Notes: generated by a model from the letters alone, not told the origin. A stretch of DNA of 64,000 bases from an uncultured Dongia sp. (GCF_936916975.1 NZ_CAKZGO010000037.1:1-64000); one strand, 5' to 3'; positions 17,592-26,978 are shown, counted from the stretch's first letter. Numbers and translations: made by a program.

Positions 17592-18836
17592 CTAAAAACA
17601 AATTTCCGGCGCTAACCGTGCCGCGAGTGCCAGCAAGGCGCGGTCGCTGCCGTGGCGAGCGACCAGCGACAATCCGACCGGGGCACCTTTCACCAGCGCC
17701 ACCGGCAAGGTGACCTGCGGCAGCCGCGCCAGGCCGGCAATGCAGGTCAGGCTCAGCGTGCGGTCGCGGAAACCGGCGGAATCCGCCGCACTCATCGATT
17801 TCAGCGGCGCGATATCGGCGGCGGTCGGGATGATCATGACGCCGTCGTTCGACAGCATGTCATCAAGCCGCGCGGTAATGGACTGCCGCAGTTCAACCTC
17901 CCCATCCGGTGCCCGCACGGAAGCTTCCTTCGACATGGCAAAGCGTTCGGCGATCTCGGGGCCAAACTTAGGTGACTCGCGCTCGATCCAGGCACCGTGC
18001 TCGGCCCAGATTTCGCGCATCTGCAGGAAGCGGAACGCCTGGCGCCAAACGGAAAGCCCGCCGCAATCTGCCGCCAGCGTCATGTCGATGGCCGGCCCGA
18101 TTGCGGCCACCGCGCGGTCCCGTGCGGGGATCAAGGCCGCCGCCACCTCAACATCCGCCAACGCCCAGGCGTCACGCGCCAGATAGACTTGGGCGAACTC
18201 GGCCTCGTCGCCGGCGTCGGGCGGCAACAACACATCGCCGACCCGCGCGAGCAGATCGGCATTGCGGGCGAACCAGCCGACCGTGTCGTGGCTGTGCGCC
18301 AGCACCATGACGCCGCGGTCGTCGACCACACCATGGCTGGGGCGAATACCGAAGATGCCGTTGAGCGCTGCCGGAATGCGCACCGACCCACCGGTATCGG
18401 TGCCAAGCGCGAAATCGCAAGCCCCGCCCGCCACCGCCGAGGCTGATCCGGCCGACGACCCGCCCGGAATGCGGTCAGGTGCCGCCGAATTGCGCGGTGT
18501 CCCATAGTGGAAGTTCTGGCCATTGAGGCTGAAGGCCATTTCATCGGTGATGGTCTTGCCGATGGCCTTGGCGCCCGCCGCCAGCAGACGGGCGACACTG
18601 ACGGCATGCACCGCCGCCGGCTGGTGCGTGCGCAGCCAGTCGGGATTGCCGCATCCGGTCACGCGCCCGGCGACATCGAAGAGGTCCTTGATTGCGAAGG
18701 TCAGGCCATCGAGTGGCCCGGCTCCGGTCGGTTCCAGCACGAAATCGCCCGAAGGCGCCATGGCACCAAGATCTGCCAGACGCCGCCAGACCTTAGCCCC
18801 CAGGGCGTCAGGTTTCGGTGCCGTCACTTGGCTCAT
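17592..18836 (-). CDS. Amidase signature family hydrolase
   Basis: It hydrolyses C-N bonds of an amide substrate that the sequence does not reveal. The 414-residue product has the Ser-cisSer-Lys triad of the family: K50 in FAIKDLFDVAG, Ser127 in the GGSSAGS block and nucleophile Ser151 in DTGGSVRIPA. It is close to bacterial AtzF/GatA-like and plant AMI1-like amidases in length. ATG 18836 has a GAGGAAG site upstream and overlaps the preceding secreted-protein gene by 29 bases, so the two are probably co-expressed. Confidence 0.88.
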   Translation of the reverse strand: MSQVTAPKPDALGAKVWRRLADLGAMAPSGDFVLEPTGAGPLDGLTFAIKDLFDVAGRVTGCGNPDWLRTHQPAAVHAVSVARLLAAGAKAIGKTITDEMAFSLNGQNFHYGTPRNSAAPDRIPGGSSAGSASAVAGGACDFALGTDTGGSVRIPAALNGIFGIRPSHGVVDDRGVMVLAHSHDTVGWFARNADLLARVGDVLLPPDAGDEAEFAQVYLARDAWALADVEVAAALIPARDRAVAAIGPAIDMTLAADCGGLSVWRQAFRFLQMREIWAEHGAWIERESPKFGPEIAERFAMSKEASVRAPDGEVELRQSITARLDDMLSNDGVMIIPTAADIAPLKSMSAADSAGFRDRTLSLTCIAGLARLPQVTLPVALVKGAPVGLSLVARHGSDRALLALAARLAPEICF

Positions 18837-19086
18837 CGTGTTCTTCCTCAGGCTTGTTGCGCGGCGCGTCTTCGGGATGGAGGCGACGGATGATGATATC
18901 GCCGTTCGGCTGCACTTCGGGTGCCGCATATTGCGGGATCGTCTTCATCAGCAGATCGAGCGCGCCAAGTATTTTGCCAAGGCCCTCCGTTGCCAGGCGC
19001 TCGGCGTCGTCCGTCGCACTGTCGGCAAAGACAGGCGTCGCGATCAGCGACAGACCGAGGAATAAGGCAGCAGCCATTCTGTTCAT
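18808..19086 (-). CDS. Small secreted acidic protein of unknown function
   Basis: The 92-residue product has a Sec signal peptide (MNRMAAALFLGLSLIATPVFA) followed by a short helical domain (LATEGLGKILGALDLLMKTIPQYAAPEVQPNGDIIIRR) and a charged tail rich in Glu and Asp. AAGAAAGGTGAG lies before the ATG at 19086. Its 3' end overlaps the amidase start by 29 bases. Similar small proteins occur in Rhodospirillales genomes, but I know of no assigned function. Confidence 0.65.
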   Translation of the reverse strand: MNRMAAALFLGLSLIATPVFADSATDDAERLATEGLGKILGALDLLMKTIPQYAAPEVQPNGDIIIRRLHPEDAPRNKPEEEHDEPSDGTET

Positions 19087-19184
19087 ATGCTCTCACCTTT
19101 CTTGTCATCGTCCGCAAACGCCGACGATAACAATAGGGGAACGAATACGCCGCTAGCCTATCACACTGACGTTACCCGTAAACC

Positions 19185-20456
19185 TCACCGCTGCTGCAAG
19201 TACACCTTGAGTGCGCCAAGGAACCGGTCGATTTCGGCCGGAGTATTGTAATGAGTGGGGCCGACACGCACGACGCCGCCCTTGTCGATGAGGCCGAGGC
19301 GCGTCACCGGCTCGACGCCGTAATTATGGCCATCCCACACATAGATACCCTGGTTGCCCATATATTTGGCGATCTCCGCCGGATCGCAATCGGGCAGGAT
19401 GAAGGACACCGTCGGCACCCGTCTGCTGAATTGGGCGCGATCGGTAATGCCCATGATGCGGACACCTGGGATCTGCTGCAGTCCTGTAATGAGCCGTTCC
19501 GCCAGGGCAAGGTCGTGCCGCAGCATGGCTTCGACACCGGCAACGATGCGCTGCCGGCGCGTCAGCGCCGGGTCGGTGGCGCCGCCATAGGTCTTGCCGA
19601 GCCATTCGTAATATTCGACGGCACCCATAATGCCGGCGAGTTCCTCGCGGTTGGTGGTGCCGGTCACGAATTTCGACGGCAGATCCATGGTGGCAGCGCG
19701 CACTTTGTACGCCGTCAGCTTCTCCAACAGCTCCTGGCGCCCCCAGAGCAGGCCGTAATGCGGGCCATAGAATTTGTAAGCCGAGCAGACCAGGAAGTCG
19801 CAGCCGATATCCTGGACGTCGATGACGCCGTGCGGGGCGAACTGCACCGCGTCGACATAGATCAACGCCTTGCCGCCGCTGGCAACTTTCGCCGCCTTTG
19901 CGATCGCCTTCACATTGTTGATCGTACCCGTGACGTTGCTGGCATAGCCGACCGCGACCAGCCGCGTGCGTTCTGTGATGACGTCACCCAATCGGGTCAG
20001 ATCGAACTCGAACGTCTCCGGACTGAAATCGAGATATTTGAGCGTAAGACCGCGCTCTTCCGCCATGATCACCCAGGGTGTCACATTGCCGTCATGGTCC
20101 ATGCGCGTGACCACGATCTCATCGCCCGGCTTGAAATCGCGACCGAGCGAGCGGGACATCATGAAGGTCAGCGTCGTCATGTTCTGTCCGAACACGATCT
20201 CCCGCACATCCTTCGCGTTGACGAAATCCTTCGCTGCCTCATGCGCATCGTCGACCAGTTTTTCCGCCAGGATCGAGGTTTCGAAATGCCCGCCGAGATT
20301 GGCGTTGCATTCAGTCATCGCCCAGACCATGCGATCGATCGCCTGGCGCGCCATCTGAGTACCCGCCGGATTGTCGAAGAACACGGCAGGCTCGCCGTTC
20401 TGCACCCGCTTCAGGCCAGGAAACTGGCCGCGGATGGCGGCAACGTCGTAAGTCAT
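19185..20456 (-). CDS. Class V aminotransferase, cysteine desulfurase-like (VC1184 group)
   Basis: A PLP enzyme of 423 residues with a NifS/SufS-like fold: FDNPAGTQ near residue 27, HDGNVTPW (121-128), the Asp site VDAVQFAPHG (D202) and the Schiff-base lysine K228 in SAYKFYGPHYG. It belongs with the cysteine desulfurase-like subgroup that lacks a firm substrate. No Fe-S assembly genes are near, so a catabolic role is more likely. The gene lies 24 bases after the ureohydrolase on the same strand, suggesting one transcription unit. Confidence 0.85.
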   Translation of the reverse strand: MTYDVAAIRGQFPGLKRVQNGEPAVFFDNPAGTQMARQAIDRMVWAMTECNANLGGHFETSILAEKLVDDAHEAAKDFVNAKDVREIVFGQNMTTLTFMMSRSLGRDFKPGDEIVVTRMDHDGNVTPWVIMAEERGLTLKYLDFSPETFEFDLTRLGDVITERTRLVAVGYASNVTGTINNVKAIAKAAKVASGGKALIYVDAVQFAPHGVIDVQDIGCDFLVCSAYKFYGPHYGLLWGRQELLEKLTAYKVRAATMDLPSKFVTGTTNREELAGIMGAVEYYEWLGKTYGGATDPALTRRQRIVAGVEAMLRHDLALAERLITGLQQIPGVRIMGITDRAQFSRRVPTVSFILPDCDPAEIAKYMGNQGIYVWDGHNYGVEPVTRLGLIDKGGVVRVGPTHYNTPAEIDRFLGALKVYLQQR

Positions 20457-20480
20457 GATCGCAAACTCCTGGAGATGATA

Positions 20481-21458
20481 TCAGGCCCGGACCTGGCCGC
20501 GTTGATGACGGGCCTCGAAGATGAAACCGAGGAAATTGAGTAGCAATTGTGCGGCCAGAAAGCCAGTGATGCCCGTGGGATCATAGGCCGGTGCCACTTC
20601 AACGAGATCCATGCCCACGACATCACCCTGTTTGGCGAGGCCCTGCAGGATTTCCAAGACCTCGTAATACAAGAAACCGCCATGGCTGGGCGTGCCCGTC
20701 CCCGGCGCAATAGACGGATCGAAGCCATCGATATCGATGGTGACGTAATAGCGCACGCCTTTGGGGATAAGATCGAGCACACCTTGCGTGCCGAGCTTGC
20801 GCACATGGCGCACGGAGAGGATCTTGGAGCCGAAATTCCGAGCCGCGTCATAATCCGAGCGGTTGGAGGAGGAGACGTTGCGGATGCCGAGTTGGGTCAT
20901 GCCGGTGACATGCCCCGTCTCCGACGCGCGGCGCAGCGGATTGCCGTGGCCATAGCGCACGCCATGCCGCTCATCGACGAAATCGAGATGGGCATCGAAA
21001 TGCACGATATGCACGGGCTCCTGCCCGGCGAACGCCTCGATCACCGGCGCATGGACCGCGTGATCGCCGCCGAGGATCAGCGGCATCGCGCCACTTGCCA
21101 AGATCTTGCGCACGGCAAAGCGCGTGTTCTCATGGCTTTTCACAGTATCGGTATGGACGATATCCGCATCGCCCACGTCGACGATGCGCACACGGTCGGT
21201 CGGCAAATAGACTGTGTCGTCCTCGAAATCATAGGCGCCGCCATGGCCGAAGGAGAACAGCGTCGACGCCTCGCGAATGGCGCGCGGGCCGAAGCGGGCG
21301 CCGGAGCGGTACTGCGTGCCCATGTCGTAGGGGACGCCGAGCACCGCGACGTCGGCGTTGATGTTGTCCCAATCGGTGCAGATCGGCTGCTTGCCGAAGG
21401 TGCAATGCCCGACGAAAGGCAGGTTCAGCCGACCGGTCTCATAGGCGTTCTGGCTCAT
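20481..21458 (-). CDS. Ureohydrolase (agmatinase/guanidino-acid hydrolase family)
   Basis: This binuclear manganese enzyme hydrolyses a guanidino compound to urea and an amine. The 325-residue product keeps all metal ligands: H133 (GGDH), D155/H157/D159 (DAHLD) and D242/D244 (DIDGFDP). The substrate could be agmatine, guanidinobutyrate, guanidinopropionate or a related compound; the family alone does not decide. ATG 21458 has an AAAGGGA site; a longer in-frame start would cross the divergent promoter. It is divergent from the LysR gene, which probably controls it. Confidence 0.88.
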   Translation of the reverse strand: MSQNAYETGRLNLPFVGHCTFGKQPICTDWDNINADVAVLGVPYDMGTQYRSGARFGPRAIREASTLFSFGHGGAYDFEDDTVYLPTDRVRIVDVGDADIVHTDTVKSHENTRFAVRKILASGAMPLILGGDHAVHAPVIEAFAGQEPVHIVHFDAHLDFVDERHGVRYGHGNPLRRASETGHVTGMTQLGIRNVSSSNRSDYDAARNFGSKILSVRHVRKLGTQGVLDLIPKGVRYYVTIDIDGFDPSIAPGTGTPSHGGFLYYEVLEILQGLAKQGDVVGMDLVEVAPAYDPTGITGFLAAQLLLNFLGFIFEARHQRGQVRA

Positions 21459-21504
21459 GGCGTGTCCCTTTCCGCGACTTGGCTGACCGGCAAATTGCCA
21501 TAGC

Positions 21505-21561
21505 TTTACATTCCGGATAAAGGGAAGATAATCGCCAATAGATCGAATTATCCGATGTAAA
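21505..21561. promoter_or_regulatory. Probable LysR operator between ureohydrolase and lysR genes
   Basis: A 16-base arm TTTACATTCCGGATAA (21505-21520) and a matching inverted arm TTATCCGATGTAAA (21548-21561) are separated by 27 bases, the second ending three bases before the lysR start. The arms agree apart from a two-base insertion. Position in a 106-base divergent gap suits autoregulation and control of the ureohydrolase operon. Confidence 0.6.
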
Positions 21562-21564
21562 AAC

Positions 21565-22479
21565 ATGAGCCGATTTGGCGACATTGATCTGCGACTGCTT
21601 CGCATTTTCACGACAATTGTCGAGGCTGGCGGCCTCTCCGGCGCCCAGGTCACGCTCAACATCAGCCAGTCGACGATCTCCACCCAGCTCGCCGAATTGG
21701 AGCGTCGGTTGGGCTTCCGCCTGTGCCGCCGCGGGCGCGCCGGCTTTGCCCTCACCGATGCCGGGCAGAAGCTCTATGACGCCAGCGGCGACCTGTTCGC
21801 GGCGTTCGACCGCTTCCAGACCGTGACGGCCAATGTGTCGGGTGAGATGAAGGGCACGCTGCGGATCGGCACGGTGGATGCGATGATCAGCAACCCGGAT
21901 TTCGACCTGCCGGGCATCCTCGGCGCCTTTGCCGAGCGGGCGCCGTCGGTGGTGATCGAGCTGTCGATCGATTCACCCGATGCCATGGAGCGCAGCATCG
22001 CCGAGGGCAGCCGCGATATCGCTATCGGCCCCTTCGTCAAGCAAGGGCGCGGCACCAGCATCACCTATCTGCCGCTCTACCGCGAGAGGCAGGCGATATT
22101 CTGCGGCGCCGGCCATCCGTTCTTTGGTCGGCCACAAGTAAGTCTGGCGGATATCCGGCGGCAGCCCTTCGTCGCGCGCAGATACCTTCATCGCTTCGAT
22201 CTGGAGATCGTGGGGCACCTGCAGGCGGGCGCCATCGTCGAACAGATGGAGGCACAAGCAGCCCTCATCCTCTCCGGCCGTTTCATCGGCTTCCTGCCGA
22301 TCCATTACGCAACCATGCTGAGCCAGCAACGGGGTTTGCAGAAACTGACGGCGGAAAGCGAAACCGAATACGATTCATCGTTCTTTTTGCTGCACAAGAA
22401 GGACGCCGAGGATAATGTCGTGCTGCGCAACTTCCTCAATCGGATCAAAGACCGCAGCAGCGGACTTCCGCAAACGTGA
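21565..22479 (+). CDS. LysR-family transcriptional regulator
   Basis: The 304-residue product has an N-terminal winged HTH (residues 7-65, with SQSTISTQLAELERRLGFRL) and a periplasmic-binding-protein-like effector domain. It is divergent from the ureohydrolase/aminotransferase genes and overlaps the cyclase gene downstream, so both sides are candidate targets. The inducer is likely a guanidino or related nitrogen compound, by context only. Confidence 0.92.
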   Translation: MSRFGDIDLRLLRIFTTIVEAGGLSGAQVTLNISQSTISTQLAELERRLGFRLCRRGRAGFALTDAGQKLYDASGDLFAAFDRFQTVTANVSGEMKGTLRIGTVDAMISNPDFDLPGILGAFAERAPSVVIELSIDSPDAMERSIAEGSRDIAIGPFVKQGRGTSITYLPLYRERQAIFCGAGHPFFGRPQVSLADIRRQPFVARRYLHRFDLEIVGHLQAGAIVEQMEAQAALILSGRFIGFLPIHYATMLSQQRGLQKLTAESETEYDSSFFLLHKKDAEDNVVLRNFLNRIKDRSSGLPQT

Positions 22480-23249
22480 CGGCAGGCAGCATGGACGGCA
22501 ACAATCAGCAGCACTCGCTCTGGGATGTGTTTCGCGACGAGTTCGCCGGCGCCACCTATACCGACCTCACCCATGCCTTCTTTCCCGGCCAGCCGCGCTT
22601 CGCGACCTTCCCGGACGAGCAGCGCACATTGCTGCACGATTATGATCAGGGCGATGACGGCCAGGTGCATCTCTATACGCATGTCGGCCAATGGGGCACG
22701 CATGTCGACCCGCCGGTGCATTACGTCAAGGGTGGGCGGACGATCGACAACATTCCGGTATCGCAGATGCTGTTGCCGCTGGTGGTGCTCGATATCAGCG
22801 CGCGCGTCATAGAAAACCCGGATTCCACGCCGACGCTGGCCGATATCGATGCCTGGGAGCAGCGCTTCGGCCGCATTCCGCAGAGCAGCTTCGTGGCGTT
22901 GCGCACGGATTGGTCCAAGCGCTGGCCCGATGCGGCAAGGATGAGCAACCGCGGCAGTGATGGCCTGTCCCATTGTCCTGGCTGGTCGCAGGAGGTCCTG
23001 ACCTGCCTCATCGAACGGCGCCAGGTGATAGCGATCGGCCATGAACAGCTTGATACGGATCCGGGCCTGTCGGTCTCAGCTGGCAATGACGATCTGGAGC
23101 GCTATGTGCTGACCTGCGATCGCTGGCAGATCGAAATGCTGACCAATCTCGACAAGCTGCCGCCCGCCGGCGCCCTCGTCATGGCAACATGGCCGAAGCC
23201 CAAAAACGGTTCCGGCTTCCCTGCCCGCGTCATTGCCATTCATCGTTGA
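22476..23249 (+). CDS. Cyclase family protein (kynurenine formamidase-like fold)
   Basis: The 257-residue product belongs to the metal-dependent hydrolase group that includes kynurenine formamidase and isatin hydrolase. The metal-binding motif is visible as WGTHVDPPVHY, with a later GHEQLDTDPG. Start GTG 22476 overlaps the lysR stop (GTGA); an ATG at 22491 is an alternative. No tryptophan-pathway partner (kynureninase or tryptophan dioxygenase) is adjacent, so the substrate is open. It is likely co-transcribed with lysR and the cupin gene. Confidence 0.82.
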   Translation: MTAGSMDGNNQQHSLWDVFRDEFAGATYTDLTHAFFPGQPRFATFPDEQRTLLHDYDQGDDGQVHLYTHVGQWGTHVDPPVHYVKGGRTIDNIPVSQMLLPLVVLDISARVIENPDSTPTLADIDAWEQRFGRIPQSSFVALRTDWSKRWPDAARMSNRGSDGLSHCPGWSQEVLTCLIERRQVIAIGHEQLDTDPGLSVSAGNDDLERYVLTCDRWQIEMLTNLDKLPPAGALVMATWPKPKNGSGFPARVIAIHR

Positions 23250-23257
23250 GAACAACC

Positions 23258-24352
23258 ATGCTTCCAGAAATAGGCAGCCATATCCGCACAGCGCAGATCG
23301 TGCTGCCCTGCGTCGATCTTGCCGCTGAATTGAAATTTTTCACCGAACTGCTCGGCTTCAAGGTCAATCTCATCATGCCCGCCGATGCACCGGTGCTGGC
23401 AGTCATTTCCGGCCATGGCCTCACCCTGCGGCTTGAGGTGCAGAGGCAGGCCGGCAATCAGACGCCGCTGCAGCTGCGCCTGCAGTGCGATCTTGCCGCC
23501 CTGCCCGCCGGCACGCCGGACGAACTCATCGCGCCCGGTGGCACGCGCGTTCAGCTGGTCGATGTGCAGATTCCGATCGAGATTCCCGCCGGCACGCAGG
23601 AGTTTGTGCTGTCGCGTGGCGGTGCGGATGCCTGGGGCGTTGGCCGCGCCGGCATGCAATATCGCGACCTTATCCCCAGTCGTTTGGGCGGTCGTTTCGT
23701 CGCCTCGCATATTCGCATCCCCCAAGGCGGGCCGGTCCCGGATTATGTGCACTTCCACAAGATCCGCTTCCAGATGATCTATTGCAAAGCCGGCTGGGCG
23801 AAGCTGGTCTATGAGGACCAGGGCAAGCCGTTCCTGCTCAATGCCGGCGATTGCGTGTTGCAGCCGCCGGAGATCCGCCACCGTGTGCTGGAAGCGTCAG
23901 AGGGCCTCGAGGTGATCGAGATCGGCTGCCCAGCCGTGCATGAAACCTTCGCCGATCACAATCTCAGCCTGCCGACCGGCCGCGACCTGCCCATGCGCGA
24001 CTTTGGCGGTCAGTTGTTCGTCCGCCACATTGCCGCCGAAGCTGCCTGGCAACCCTGGCGGCTCGCCGGGTTTGAGGCACGCGATATCGGTATCGCGGCA
24101 GCGACTGATGGCTTGGCCGCCGTGCGTGTCGTGCGCGCGGTCGCCCGGACGACTGCGCAGGCCGCCGCCCATGGCGGTGAGTTCCTGTTCCTCTTCGTGC
24201 TGCAGGGCGCGGTGGAATTGTCGGGACGCGATCTTGGCGAACACCGCTTGGCGGCCGGCGACAGTGTCGTCATTCCCGCGACGGCCGCGTATACGCTGAC
24301 GGCGGAAATGGACGCTGAATTTCTCGAAGTGACTCTGCCGGCGCTGATCTAG
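23258..24352 (+). CDS. VOC-like domain fused to two cupin domains
   Basis: The 364-residue product has three parts: a glyoxalase/VOC-like module at about residues 10-110 (IVLPCVDLAAELKFFTELLGF), a first cupin at about 145-235 with candidate metal ligands H165, H167 and H208, and a second cupin at about 290-360. It is an unusual combination, perhaps a regulatory or epimerase-like enzyme. ATG 23258, nine bases after the cyclase stop, is taken as the start. The enzymatic activity cannot be assigned. Confidence 0.7.
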   Translation: MLPEIGSHIRTAQIVLPCVDLAAELKFFTELLGFKVNLIMPADAPVLAVISGHGLTLRLEVQRQAGNQTPLQLRLQCDLAALPAGTPDELIAPGGTRVQLVDVQIPIEIPAGTQEFVLSRGGADAWGVGRAGMQYRDLIPSRLGGRFVASHIRIPQGGPVPDYVHFHKIRFQMIYCKAGWAKLVYEDQGKPFLLNAGDCVLQPPEIRHRVLEASEGLEVIEIGCPAVHETFADHNLSLPTGRDLPMRDFGGQLFVRHIAAEAAWQPWRLAGFEARDIGIAAATDGLAAVRVVRAVARTTAQAAAHGGEFLFLFVLQGAVELSGRDLGEHRLAAGDSVVIPATAAYTLTAEMDAEFLEVTLPALI

Positions 24353-24356
24353 GTCG

Positions 24357-26063
24357 TCAGAGCGCCAGGCGCACACGCGAGGCCGGCAGCAACAGCTTCG
24401 CCGTGGTGCCAACACCAGGCGCGCTGTCGAGCTCGACCCTGCCGCCATGGAGTTCGGCAAAGGCCGCTGCCAGCGGCAGCCCCAAGCCGGTATCCTGCTT
24501 CTTGCGGTTGAGGGGGCTGGCTGGCGAATCGAACGGCTTCATCGCCTTTTCCAACTCGTCTTGCGTCATGCCGTCACCATGATCGGCAACGCTGATGGAA
24601 ATCCCGCCATCGCGGCCCGGGCGCACGTCGAGATCGACCACCCGATCGGGGCCGGCAAATTTGATGGCGTTGATCGTGAGATTCAGCATGATCTGCAGCA
24701 AGGTCCGCTTGTCGCCGCGGATGATCGTGCCCGGAGGCGCCGATTTGATCGACAGGCGTACATTCTCGCGAGAGGCCCGCTCGGTCGCCAAGCGCAGCAG
24801 CGCGTCAAACAGATCGTCAAGCGCGACCTCATCATCCGCCATATGCCATTTACCGGCCTCGACCTTGGAGAGATCGAGGATATTGTTGATGACCGAGAGC
24901 AGGTGCTGCGCGCTGTAGTGGATGTCGTCAGCATATTCCTGGTATTTCGGCTGGCCAACCGGGCCGAAGCTCTCTTCCTTGATCACCTCGGAAAAGCCGA
25001 TGATGGCATTGAGCGGCGTGCGCAGCTCATGGCTCATCTGCGACAGGAAATCGGATTTCCGGCGGCTGAGCTCATCGGCGTGGTGGCGGGCGGCCGCTTC
25101 GGCGCGGCTGCGCGTTTCCATCGCGACCATGGCGACGGCCGTCGCCGTATGCTTGCGCATCGCCGCGATGCCACCGACAAAGAGCACGATCAGCGCGCAG
25201 ACCAGAGCTACCGCAACGTTACGCTTGCTTTCCCAACTCGCCAGGAAGGCCTGACGGTCGAGGCCGACGCTGATCATCAGCGGCATGCCGTCGAGCGTGC
25301 GGTTGGCAACGAACTGCGTGCCGTCATCCGCGACCGCCACGGAGGTGTATGGCGGGAACTGCACCAGAATGGTGCCATCGGGCAGTGCCAGTTCGACCGC
25401 GACCGCTCCGAGGGCCGCAAAGAAGCGATCGAAGTAATGCACATCCATGTTGCCGAGGATGATGCCGGCGAAATGGCCATCGGCGGAGGTGAGCCGACGC
25501 GAAACCAGCAGATCGGCGCCGGTGCTGTCGGGACGCGCCAGCAGGATATCGTCACCCGGATGATCGCGATGGAAGACGAACGCTGTACTCTCCCGAAAAT
25601 CCTGTGCCAAGGCCATACTGAAGGGCGCCCCTGAGACGGCAAGCCCGGTTTCGTCGATCATCTGCAGATGTGTCAAAGCGGGCATTGCCGCAGCCGTGTG
25701 ATGATCCTGCACCTGCATACTGAGTTCGATCGCCGACAGGGTCTGCTGGACATGTGCTGCGGCAATTTCCGCTATCGAGTCCGCCCGCTGCTGGCCGGCT
25801 GCGCTCACCGACTGATAGTCCTGGTAGAGCAGGCCCGCCGCCGTCCCGATCAGGCAGATGATCGCCACGGCCACGATCGGCCAAGAGAGGGGGGCGTTCG
25901 GCGCTGCAGTCTTATCAGCCGTGGTCGCCGTCCACGCGGCGATCGCATTCGGCCACGAAACGCCAGCCCCCGCCGCCCGTTTGGGCGCGGTGGCGTCGTC
26001 CGAGGTCTGACAGCTTATCCGGAGATCATTCATAGGGAGTTCAATCGTGCTGGTCTGGTTCAT
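24357..26063 (-). CDS. Membrane sensor histidine kinase
   Basis: The 568-residue product has a first transmembrane segment (PIVAVAIICLIGTAAGLLY), a periplasmic sensor of about 210 residues resembling a Cache domain, a second segment (VAVALVCALIVLFVGG), then a HisKA dimer domain with SHELRTPLNAIIGF and a HATPase with N, G1 and G2 boxes (ADHGDGM, TGLGLPL). It has no receiver domain and no response regulator with a REC domain is nearby. ATG 26063 is preferred; a longer frame encodes a low-complexity Gly-His stretch. It follows the LuxR-type gene by 62 bases. Confidence 0.85.
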   Translation of the reverse strand: MNQTSTIELPMNDLRISCQTSDDATAPKRAAGAGVSWPNAIAAWTATTADKTAAPNAPLSWPIVAVAIICLIGTAAGLLYQDYQSVSAAGQQRADSIAEIAAAHVQQTLSAIELSMQVQDHHTAAAMPALTHLQMIDETGLAVSGAPFSMALAQDFRESTAFVFHRDHPGDDILLARPDSTGADLLVSRRLTSADGHFAGIILGNMDVHYFDRFFAALGAVAVELALPDGTILVQFPPYTSVAVADDGTQFVANRTLDGMPLMISVGLDRQAFLASWESKRNVAVALVCALIVLFVGGIAAMRKHTATAVAMVAMETRSRAEAAARHHADELSRRKSDFLSQMSHELRTPLNAIIGFSEVIKEESFGPVGQPKYQEYADDIHYSAQHLLSVINNILDLSKVEAGKWHMADDEVALDDLFDALLRLATERASRENVRLSIKSAPPGTIIRGDKRTLLQIMLNLTINAIKFAGPDRVVDLDVRPGRDGGISISVADHGDGMTQDELEKAMKPFDSPASPLNRKKQDTGLGLPLAAAFAELHGGRVELDSAPGVGTTAKLLLPASRVRLAL

Positions 26064-26125
26064 CTTGGGCGCATCCCTGCCGGTGTGCCCGCCACCGTGC
26101 CCGCCACCGTGGATGGGTGGCACCA

Positions 26126-26752
26126 TCACGCCCGCCGCGTCGGCGGGCACAATGTCATGACCAGACGCATCAATTCCGCCTGGTGCTTGCAACGCGTTTT
26201 CCTGAGGACCTGCTTCAGGGCCAAGCGAATGTCAGCGAGGGCGCGGCCCTTCAACGTGGCGATTTCCTTGGACGACAAGCCGCGCACGACCAGATCGGCG
26301 ATCTCCGCCTCGACCGTGGTCAGGGAGAATGTCTGGGCAAAAGCGCGCATCGCGACCCAATCCGACTGATCGCTGCTGGTGGCCAGTTCAACCACGACCA
26401 GTTGCGAGCGGGCGTCTCTGCGGCCCAGGCTGCGATCGAGCACGTCGCGGAAGAAGCCCTGGGTATTGCGGATCATGATCGAGATGATCGACCCACCGAC
26501 ACTGTCGCGTTCAACCAGCGCTGCATTCTCGAGACCGTTGGCCAGCATCCGCTCCAGCGTCGCATAGAATTGCTCGGTCAGCTGCGGCGAGGTGAAGACG
26601 ATGCGGCCGGCCTCGACATGGACGCTGGTCCGTTCGGCCAGCATCTGCAGGCAGGGCGTATTGGCATAGGTAACCTGCCCGCTGCGACCATCCATCACGA
26701 GGGAGGCCTGACGCCAGTCAGGGCAGATCAGGGCCAATACATCGGTGCGCAT
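26126..26752 (-). CDS. LuxR-type regulator with PAS-like N-terminal domain
   Basis: The 208-residue product has an N-terminal PAS-like region (LVMDGRSGQVTYANTPCLQM) and a C-terminal LuxR HTH (FSLTTVEAEIADLVVRGLSS, then KEIATLKGRALADIRLALKQVL). It lacks a receiver domain. A GGGGAGGAAAC site precedes ATG 26752. It is the first gene of the pair with the histidine kinase and is divergent from the SARP gene, so it may help to control the YcaO/TfuA cluster, by context only. Confidence 0.8.
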   Translation of the reverse strand: MRTDVLALICPDWRQASLVMDGRSGQVTYANTPCLQMLAERTSVHVEAGRIVFTSPQLTEQFYATLERMLANGLENAALVERDSVGGSIISIMIRNTQGFFRDVLDRSLGRRDARSQLVVVELATSSDQSDWVAMRAFAQTFSLTTVEAEIADLVVRGLSSKEIATLKGRALADIRLALKQVLRKTRCKHQAELMRLVMTLCPPTRRA

Positions 26753-26949
26753 GGTCGCTGTTTCCTCCCCTCTTGACCCGGCAGCCAAGGCGAGATGCCG
26801 CTCCGGTGTATGGCTGGTTTCCTGTCTGGCAAATCTCATCCTTACGTCCGCCTTTACGAATTCATTTACCTTCGATGTCCTACTATCGGCTGCAAGACGT
26901 GACGCCACCGTGACTTGAGGGATAGCGCGCATTTGTCATTCTTTTGCAC

Positions 26950-26978
26950 TTGCGTTGCTGGTTTCTTTCGAACATAAT
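26950..26978 (+). promoter_or_regulatory. Promoter for the SARP/YcaO cluster
   Basis: TTGCGT (26950-26955) and CATAAT (26973-26978) are exactly 17 bases apart and end 35 bases before the SARP start. They lie in a 261-base AT-richer divergent gap between the LuxR and SARP genes that has no coding gene. Confidence 0.55.

Noticed and set aside
19185-20456. Calling the class V aminotransferase a true cysteine desulfurase or kynureninase
   Set aside because: No Fe-S assembly or tryptophan-pathway genes nearby and the sequence fits the desulfurase-like subgroup of unknown substrate.
26085-26108. 12-base tandem repeat GTGCCCGCCACC, two copies, between kinase and LuxR genes
   Set aside because: Only two units; probably part of the untranslated gap or a low-complexity Gly-His extension of the kinase, not a functional repeat array.
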